NCBI RefSeq assembly: GCF_000485595.1 | Contig: NW_014577613.1 | Coordinates: forward strand, 119,306-147,929 | DNA length: 28,624 nt | Direction of reading: 5' to 3' | Origin: Priapulus caudatus | Taxonomy: Eukaryota; Priapulida; Priapulimorpha; Priapulimorphida; Priapulidae | In this document: positions 22,038-28,624 of the stretch, piece after piece | Numbering within the stretch: the stretch's first letter is position 1 | How the letters are laid out: each line of letters starts with the position of its first letter | Made by a program: the position numbers and the translations under genes | The notes under the pieces: generated by a model | Told to the model about the DNA's origin: nothing | Database searches by the model: none | The model's input: only the letters and a program-made list of their open reading frames with translations

Positions 22038-23011
22038 CTAGCAGCGAGAAACCGAGAGTGTGCCATAGCCTTTGGCGGAAATGCCTCCTGCTGCACTGCC
22101 AACAATATCCAGCTCCCCGGTTTCCACTGGTTTGCTTAGCCCCATCTTGGACATCATCAAAATCTTTCTTTCCTCAGACCACTCTGAGGATCCTGTGGAG
22201 ATTTTCCAGAATTTATCCACATTCTGCAAAACCTTCAATCTTGCTTCTTCAGAAGGGTTGGATGCGATGGACACGGAGAACTTCATAGACCACACGTAGT
22301 GCTCTGTCGTCCACCTCATCCATGAGCTGGGGATAATTGAAGCTGCTCCAGGGAACTGTAACACTAACGGGAGATTGAGTGAGTTGTCAAAATATTGGTA
22401 TGAGTTCCTGGACGTTTTTTCTATCCCAGCCAGAGAAACGGCCATCAACTCCGGGAAGGCCGCCGCGACTCTGCCGAATGTTAGCTCACTGGAGCTGGTG
22501 TTCCTGTTGACTTTTAACTTCAGGTTGTAATCTGTCTGTATTCTACTTAGTCTTGTGGCGTCTCTCATATTTCTTGCTTTTGTAGCTGCCTTAGTGCCAC
22601 TGACCAGCATTAGGGTACAGATGGATGTTGCATCCTTGAGTGCTCTATTGTACGCTCTGTCATTAATGGCCACAGAGGACGGTTCAGAGGGAAACTCTTT
22701 CTCGATGTCAATAGCAATCAGGGAAAAGGTATCTCTGATAGTCTTAGCTTTATAGCCCTGGTACTTGATATCCTTCAGGAAGACAGAAAAGTTATCCTGA
22801 TCCCACAGGTTCATTGTGTGGACGAGGGTGCCTACACTTTCTTTATCTATCTTCTTGTTAATTCTCTGCAGTATCTCATTACGATCAAGCTCCCTGGTCT
22901 TCTTAGCTGTGCTCCCCGCCCTAGAGCTTGAGGGTCTTTTTTCTCGCTCCCTGTAGATTCATCCAAGCGACCCTCATCAAGGAATTCGGAACCTGAACCT
23001 TCTCCCGACAT
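22038..23011 (-). pseudogene. Endogenous phenuivirus/tenuivirus-type nucleoprotein, best copy
   Basis: Minus strand. A long open frame covers 22814-22038. In its first third it has DIKYQGYKAKTIRD, then SICTLMLVSGTKA, then ELTFGRVAAAFPELMAVSLA. That spacing of a YxGYxAxxI helix and an LTxxRVAAAFP helix is the signature of the tenuivirus/phenuivirus nucleocapsid family (Pfam Tenui_N), which coats viral genomic RNA. The C-terminal third has KFWKISTGSSEWSEERK and LMMSKMGLSKP. The most likely start is ATG at 23011-23009 (A at -3), giving a charged, serine-rich leader of about 60 residues (MSGEGSGSEF...). This leader is separated from the main frame by a shift in a T run near 22935. No other viral gene is nearby. 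It may have other small shifts, for example near 22280. It is a DNA fossil of an RNA virus and not a replicating agent. Confidence 0.78.
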
Positions 23012-23217
23012 CTTGTAGACCGCACTGAGGTTTGAAGTGTTGAAAGATAATATGGACGGATAGTCGTTGCTACTCAAACTGAGCAAGTCTTCTCCTGAGG
23101 AATTCTCCAGTGTTCAAAAAGTTCTGAAAGTTTTCTATGATTTTCCTTTTATTGTTTGTATTACAGATATGAAATCAATTTTTTGTTGCTCTGGGGAACT
23201 GTGTGAGAGCCGCCATC

Positions 23218-23316
23218 TTGCGATCTACCATCTACCATCTACCATCAGTGTCGATATACCATACTACCATCTACCATTTACCATCTACCATCTTGCGATG
23301 ATAGTATCGCAAGATA
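23218..23316. repeat. CTACCAT heptamer array ending in a perfect hairpin
   Basis: Several CTACCAT units with variants (ATACCAT, TTACCAT) are followed by ATCTTGCGAT (23290-23299), six bases, and its exact reverse complement ATCGCAAGAT (23306-23315). A further ATCTTGCGAT opens the array at about 23215. It lies about 200 bases before the nucleoprotein start in minus-strand sense. Confidence 0.8.
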
Positions 23317-24826
23317 GTCCGAGATTCACAAGAAATGGCAGCAGAAATCAAAAAGAGTTTACGTGATTACAATCAAAACTCGAATCGTGCATGTTTTGGT
23401 GAAAGTAATGATGTACGAGTCTTCTAAGACATTTTAGCCTTGCTGTTACACAAGCAATAAAATTGCTACGTATAATTGTAATAGTCGGAAAAATATATGA
23501 ACCAATGGTTCCAAATCATTTCTTTATTGACCAACTCAACATGCTGGAGCTTCATGTAATTCCATATGCATTTCTTTCCATTTCCCACGTGAATTTATTG
23601 TGGTACTATATATGAAGCTCCAAATAGTCTTTAGCCTGCTATTTTAGGTTAATGTCTGCCACCAGAAAAGGAAGGAGCAAGAATCCTCCCAACTAGTTAG
23701 TTCTTGTATGGTAGTATCATGCCATGGATTCTTGTGTAATAACTAATAACAAGTTCTTTTATGGCATATGCGAGCATACGTGTTGACATCAACGTTCGGT
23801 GTGAGTAGAACAGTGCACCTAGGTTCTTATTAGTTTGTGCACAATTAATTTACATTTATTGGTTATTGTTTTAACCTTAATTTTCTCTCCAAACCCATTA
23901 ATTTTCGTGGACAACCTGGCGCGCTGTTTAATTGTTTTGATCAAGCCATGTGTAAATTTATTCCACAGTCTTATTGCACTGACCTAACCTAGAGATGTTA
24001 CGTCTGAGAACATTGCAATGATTGCAAAGCTAGCATTGAAATGCATGTTATATGAAATGCATTGAGTGCTTGTGTTCTTCTCAGAAAGTGAAGTTGGTGA
24101 GGTCTAGTGTGAATCTCTTTTCTAAACAATAAACAATATACCACTATGTGCATGTTATGAGCTAAAGCAACGTGTTAAAATACAACGTCTTAACCTGAAC
24201 TATAATACAAAACAATAATTAAAATGAGACACTATACATAACTGATGATAAACAGAGTATTCCAGCTTATTTTGTGATAGAGAATTGTGAACTGCCATTG
24301 TGTGCAATAATAATATAAGTTCATTTGCAGCTTGTGTAAAATCCTCAAGAATAAGCCAAGTTTGTTTTGGCATCTTGAATCGTGGCATGGTGCCTGCTCT
24401 TGTAAACTCATGTAGCTATTCTGTAAATAGCTCTCTCCGTCGTCTCGGGAAATTGTGATAGCATGACTGGTTGACAATCTTAGCTGATATAGCTTCTTGG
24501 TGCTGCAGGGTTCCTTTATACTGCTGACATGTCATGTGCACAAAGCCAGATTCGTATTGAACATGTTTGGCTGTGCTGATTTTCTACGAAAAATTATAGT
24601 TTGTGGTATCAACTTGTATTGTGTTACTTGCAGTTACTTTATTAGCACTGGTAACTAGTGAAAATAATTAGAAATTAGATTATAATATAGCAATCATAAG
24701 GTATATATGAAAACTATACACAGCGAAAAATATTTTACTATTATTACCAGTTCGTATTTTAACACCCTCATTGTCTCTTTGAACTTTATCGGGCCTAAGC
24801 GTGGCTATTTTTTGAGAAAGCACATT

Positions 24827-24990
24827 TGGTATGGTCGACTAAGGAAAGAAGGCAAGCCTTGGAGATAATGCTTCTAATCACCTTTTTTACCGGAATTTCT
24901 TGAAAATGCTTGCTGGGCACTTTCACAGTGTGGAAACATTTGTTGTCACGAGAACAGACCTTACCATTCTACAACCAAAGAAATAGATCA
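24827..24990. other. Unassigned joint between composite copy 4 and the hAT region
   Basis: Nothing recognised. From here on the sequence is much cleaner (few indels between repeats). Confidence 0.35.
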
Positions 24991-26115
24991 TACATCAAAA
25001 AAGCAAGTGTTCAAGAACACGTCCAGAAATTTCTTTGTACAAATCCCCATGCGCCATGAAACGGGTCTCAATGCTGGATAATACTTTATCCAGAATTATG
25101 TTGTGGCAATTAATTTCGAAAGACTTACGCGGGTCGGCGGATGATCGGCGCCCCACCACGTGATTGGTGTTAATGAAAGTATTTTTCTCAATGTCTTCTA
25201 TTTTCTTATTTACGGTTGCGATGAACTCTGTGGCAGTTTTGTGTACATGATCGAAGTCCCTCGAAATATTCCTCAAGCGTTCGGTTGCATCTTTGATCAT
25301 CCACCAAGACTGCAGTTCCAAGATCCAATCCGGGCGTTTGCAGGTAGTCTGAGACAGGGGTAGTAATATCGAATATTCTCGAATATATGAACGCCACAAT
25401 GGCCGTTTCAAATTTGCATAAATTATTTAATATAGATTTCGCCTTATGGCGAACGGCTTGTCGAAATTCACTTGAGCGAATATAAAAAAATATGGCCTAA
25501 TCTTGATCTTTGTATGAACCGAATATTTTTCTCAGCGCTCTACTTCGACTCGACCATCTGGTGTCGCCAATCCTTTCCAACTTCACCAGTTTCTGGTGGG
25601 ACTTTTTAGTCTGCATCTGTCTCTCCCATTACTCCATGCTCATGTAGGATTCTTTAAAGAATTTTTGACATTGGGTGAGTAAGCCAAACAGTGTCACAGC
25701 TACTAGCATCACTGATAACAAGGTTGAGAACGTGTGCATAGCACCAGGTATGGATGTGGCTTGCATTGTTTTGTTTTAGGATAGCCTGTAATCCCCCGTA
25801 GGCACCGCTCATGTTGGCGGCGTCGTCAAAGGCATCGAAATGCAGATTGCAAAATCTAGTCCGATTTCGGTCAGGGATGTTTCCAGGAGGTTATGCATGC
25901 CTGTAGCCGTTGAACTCGTAACATTTACCACACGCAGCAAAGTTTCTTTCACAATACCATCATGTACATATCGACCAACGATCGCGCATTGATCATGGGC
26001 GCTTATATCTTGTGATGAGTCGAGTTCTACGGACCATCGGCCAGCCTCTTTTATCTCTTTTGCACTTTCCTCGTGAATCATAGTTCCTCAATAAGTTCAG
26101 TGAACTCTTTAGCTG
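24990..26115 (-). pseudogene. hAT transposase (DUF4371/ZMYM1-like), middle part, tandem copy 1
   Basis: Minus strand. From the high-coordinate end: AGRWSVELDSSQDISAHDQC (about 26040-25985), which includes the first catalytic aspartate region; VNVTSSTATGMHNLLETSL (about 25930-25880); the FDGAANMSG / CYAHVLNLV region in a shifted frame (about 25830-25700); a broken section with KSPTR and LATPDGR (about 25610-25540); then ATERLRNISRDFDHVHKTAT (about 25290-25230) and KSFEINCHNIILDKVLSSIE (about 25120-25060). One lost C near 25838, compared with 27881, causes the shift before the DGAANM block. No C-terminal dimerisation domain follows. The subfamily differs from the pieces at 11219-19460. Confidence 0.75.
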
Positions 26116-26215
26116 ATGGCCGTGCTCGTTTTATTTATCATCAACTAATGATAACAGCGTCTAAAACACGTAAGACAAAAGAAATGAAATAAGTGTGAGA
26201 ACCATAGTCCTATAT
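26085..26215. repeat. 130-base segment, first of three copies
   Basis: Nearly identical to 26769-26896 and 28208-28335. It lies between the N-terminal and catalytic parts of the hAT transposase. On the minus strand it ends in RPSAKEFTELIEE-like coding. Its first part has stop codons and a pyrimidine-rich stretch ending in TTTTAG, so it may contain an intron. Confidence 0.75.
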
Positions 26216-26216
26216 G

Positions 26217-26768
26217 CCCCCCCCCCAGTCTTTAGGAACGACAAAGACGAAGTAGTGTATGGCATTTTCGATTGCGGAAAACATGAAAAACTATGAACAC
26301 TGATTGGAAATATAACATATAAGTGAACAAGAAAAGGGTCATCCCAACCTATCTGGCGGTCATTCCGGCGGTGGCGAGGGGGAGGTGGAGGCGCCACAGC
26401 AATTGCTAGATGTTCTTTCAGGCCTGGGGCGTTGTGAGGCATCAGGGCACGGAGGGTTTGGGGGGACTCGGCCGTTGGCTGCTAGGCTCGGTTGTAATGG
26501 TAGGGCCGTTGATGGAGAAGTCATGGCGTAAGATCGAGGTGTTGGGGCCAAGTCGGTCGGAATAGGGGGCAGGCTGGTACCAGTTGGGCAAGACTCAGCC
26601 GTTGGTGTGGCTGAGGTGGCGGGTGGCAGCTGGCCAGCCGCTCGTGCAGGTGCAGTAGGTCCCAGGCCCGGAGTAGGCAGGGATGCAGGTACTGGCGGTG
26701 TTGTTGGGCCATGATGTTTCGCAACCAGGGGCTGAGCAGTCGATGCGGTCCATCTTGTTGCTGTCATG
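26217..26768. other. GC-rich insert inside the hAT region (long version)
   Basis: Starts with a run of ten C (26217-26226). 26340-26768 is strongly GC-rich, unlike the surrounding AT-rich DNA. Its last 200 bases (26570-26768) match 28012-28208. On the minus strand two frames stay open: a proline/threonine/alanine-rich one (26773-26360) and a cysteine-bearing one (26786-26595, with CSAPGCETSW and GTYCTCTSGWP, loosely like an EGF repeat). I recognise no family. It may be a captured host fragment. Confidence 0.5.
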
Positions 26769-28624
26769 ATCAATAAGTTCAGTCAACTCTTTAGCTGATG
26801 GTCGTACTCGTTTTATTTATCATCAACCAATGATAACAGCGTCTAAAACACGTAAGACAAAAGAAATGAAATAAGTGTGAGAACCATAATCCTATAGTTC
26901 CAATGACGTTGAAAAGTCTGTTCAAACTCGTCTTGCTGAGAAATGAAACAAAATCTCCACGACCCCGAAATTCATTCTTTTTGCCTCTCGTTGTTTCAAT
27001 AAGTTTCTCGAGAGCAAGTGTTCAAGAACACGTCCAGAAATTTCTTTGTATAAATCCCCATGCGCCATGAAACGGGTCTCAATGCTGGATAATACTTTAT
27101 CCAGAATTATGTTGTGGCAATTAATTTCGAAAGACTTACGCAGGTCGGCGGATGAACGGCGCCCCACCACGTGATTGGTGTTAATGAAAATATCTTTATC
27201 AATGTCTTCTATTTTTTTATTTACGGTTGCGATGAACTCTGTGGCAGTTTTGTGTACATGATCGAAGTCCCTCGAGATATTCCTCAAGCGTTCGGTTGCA
27301 TCTTTGATCATCCGCCAAGACTGCAGAAGATCCAATCCGGGCATTTGCAGGTAGTCTGAGACAGGGGTAGTAATATCAAATATTCTCGAATATATGAACG
27401 CCACAATGGCCGTTTAAAATTTGCATAAATTATTTAATATAGATTTCGCCTTATGGCGAACGGCTTGTCGAAATTCACTTGAGCGACACACTTTTCAAGA
27501 CAATCAGCAGATAAAAAAATATGGCCTAATCTTGATCTTTCTATGAACCGAATATTTTTCTCAGCGCTCTACTTCGAATCGACCATCTGGTGTCGCCAAT
27601 CCTTTCCAACTTTACCAGTTTCTGGTGGGACTTTTTGTCTGCATCTGTCTCTCCCATTCCTCCATCCTCTTGTAGGATTCTTTAAAGAATTTTTGACATT
27701 GGGTGAGTAAGCCAAATAGTGTCACAGCGGGAACACACTACGGGGGCTACTAGCATCACTGATAACAAGGTTGAGAACGTGTGCATAGCACCAGGTATGG
27801 ATGTGGCTTGCATTGTTCTGTTTTAGGATAGCCTGTAATCCCCCGTAGGCACCGCTCATGTTGGCGGCCCCGTCAAAGGCATCCGAAATGCAGGTTGCCA
27901 AATCTAGTCCGATTTCGGTCAGGGATGTTTCCAGGAGTTTATGCATGCCTGTAGCCGTTGAACTCGTAACATTTACCACACACAGCAAAGTTTCTTTCAC
28001 AATACCATCTGGCTGGTACCAGTTGGGCAAGACTCAGCCGTTGGTGTGGCTAAGGTGGTGGGTGGCAGCTGGCCAGCCGCTCGTGCAGGTGCAGTAGGTC
28101 CCAGGCCCGGAGTAGGCAGGGGTGCAGGTACTGGCAGTGTTGTTGGGCCATGATGTTTCGCAACCAGGGGCTGAGCAGTCGATGCGGTCCATCTTGTTGC
28201 TGTTATCATCAATAAGTTCAGTCAACTCTTTAGCTGATGGTCGTACTCGTTTTATTTATCATCAACCAATGATAACAGCGTCTAAAACACGTAAGACAAA
28301 ATAAATGAAATGAGTGTGAGAACCATAATCCTATAGTTCCAATGACGTTGAAACTGTTCAAACTCGTCTTGCTGAGAAATGAAACAAAATCTCCACGACC
28401 CCGAGATTCATTCTTTTTGCCTCTCGTTGTTTCAATAAGTTTCTCGAGGTGATTATTCAACGTTGGGTTGTATTTCCGAACTAGCTTCACTAATTCTAGA
28501 AAGTTTCCCCGATTTTGCGAATCAGTTTCATCACCGAAGACATTTCTGATAGATTCTGAATTATGGCCTCTATATGCCAAACCCTGCCACCCGAGGAAGA
28601 AGGCGATGTCAATGATACATTTCA
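26769..28624 (-). pseudogene. hAT transposase (DUF4371/ZMYM1-like), tandem copy 2, N-terminal and middle parts
   Basis: Minus strand. 28580-28340 encodes AYRGHNSESIRNVFGDE, NRGNFLELVKLVRKYNPTLN and LEKLIETTRGKKN, the N-terminal FRGH...GNFLELL block. 28335-28208 is the 130-base segment. 28208-28012 is a GC-rich insert that replaces the first catalytic aspartate region present in copy 1. 28010-27722 continues with DGIVKETLL, DLATCISDAFDGAANMSGAY and NASHIHTWCYAHVLNLVISD in one frame. 27404-27010 has FDITTPVSDYLQMPGLDLLQ and KSFEINCHNIILDKVLSSIE. At 27010, right after TTTCTCGAG, the sequence jumps back to the N-terminal KLIETTRGKK block (27009-26897), so this is the joint of a tandem duplication. 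The element runs off the right edge of the window. Confidence 0.75.
28012..28208. other. GC-rich insert inside hAT (short version)
   Basis: About 200 bases, over 95% identical by eye to 26570-26768. It begins GGCTGGTACC and replaces about 135 bases of transposase coding sequence between DGIVKETLL and the upstream 130-base segment. Confidence 0.7.

Larger units (their letters stand above)
19775..24826. repeat. Composite repeat, copy 4 (modules Y, U, V, W-part, R, S, T, P, tail-part)
   Basis: Y to W (19775-21895) matches copy 3, and R to tail (22066-24826) matches copy 1. Modules X and Q and the end of W are missing: W fades out at about 21895, and a noisy stretch of about 170 bases leads to R. 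21590-22060 is full of extra G and T compared with copies 2 and 3, more than elsewhere. The end (24773-24826) is base-identical to 10068-10121 and then stops abruptly. A minus-strand short frame starting MPRFKMPKQTW (24388) is shared in spirit with copies 1 and 2, but I do not recognise it. Confidence 0.8.

Noticed and set aside
22038-22105. Possible further viral genes next to the nucleoprotein
   Set aside because: Beyond the nucleoprotein end the two copies continue into different modules (Q or W), which are retroelement or unknown sequence. No polymerase or glycoprotein motif is visible.
23218-23300. CRISPR-like array of CTACCAT units
   Set aside because: Units are 7 bases without unique spacers, in a eukaryotic context. 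It is a minisatellite.
1-28624. tRNA or rRNA genes
   Set aside because: Scanning by eye for internal promoter boxes and conserved stem patterns gave no convincing candidate. A covariance-model search would be decisive.

Overview
This window looks like a transposon graveyard from an animal genome, most likely an arthropod. I see no host single-copy gene. The content is decayed Gypsy, piggyBac, hAT and non-LTR retrotransposon sequence, a huge CA/CG microsatellite, and two copies of a nucleoprotein gene from a segmented negative-strand RNA virus (phenuivirus/tenuivirus type) fixed in the DNA. An arthropod, possibly a crustacean or tick, fits this mix, but the species call is inference.

Layout. 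1-2815: a Gypsy-type LTR element on the minus strand (3' LTR, polypurine tract, and a pol gene with its reverse transcriptase-RNase H-integrase core deleted). 2816-10355, 11953-15415 and 19775-24826 are built from one composite repeat. Its modules, in + strand order, are Y (11953-12255, 19775-20095), U (7360-8160, 12256-13040, 20096-20930; hAT terminal remnants), V (8160-8525, 13040-13415, 20930-21305; GC-rich), W (8525-9440, 13415-14325, 21305-21895; LINE endonuclease), X (9440-9857, 14325-14757), Q (3025-3656, 9857-10067, 14757-15415), R (3657-4700, 22066-23110; viral nucleoprotein), S (4700-5560, 23110-23985), T/P (5560-6060, 6885-7290, 23985-24520, with P alone at 2816-3024) and a tail (6060-6600, 10068-10355, 24520-24826). 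No copy is complete. Each lacks different modules.

Between the composite copies lie a piggyBac 3' half (10355-11055), the C-terminal end of a ZMYM1-like hAT transposase (11219-11950), its middle (15441-16140) and its N-terminal part (18780-19460). The region 24990-28624 is a second, partly tandem-duplicated hAT element with GC-rich inserts. A mosaic CA/CG microsatellite occupies 16870-17415.

All coding remnants whose direction can be judged, from at least five unrelated element families, lie on the minus strand. A + strand transcript through the locus would therefore be antisense to all of them, including the viral nucleoprotein. That is the arrangement of a unistrand piRNA cluster carrying an endogenous viral element, and it is the main hypothesis to test here.

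Caveat: the composite-repeat copies differ mostly by single-base insertions and deletions, and there is a 25-N gap at 15416-15440. This looks like gaps filled with uncorrected long reads. Frameshifts and copy numbers inside those segments cannot be taken at face value.
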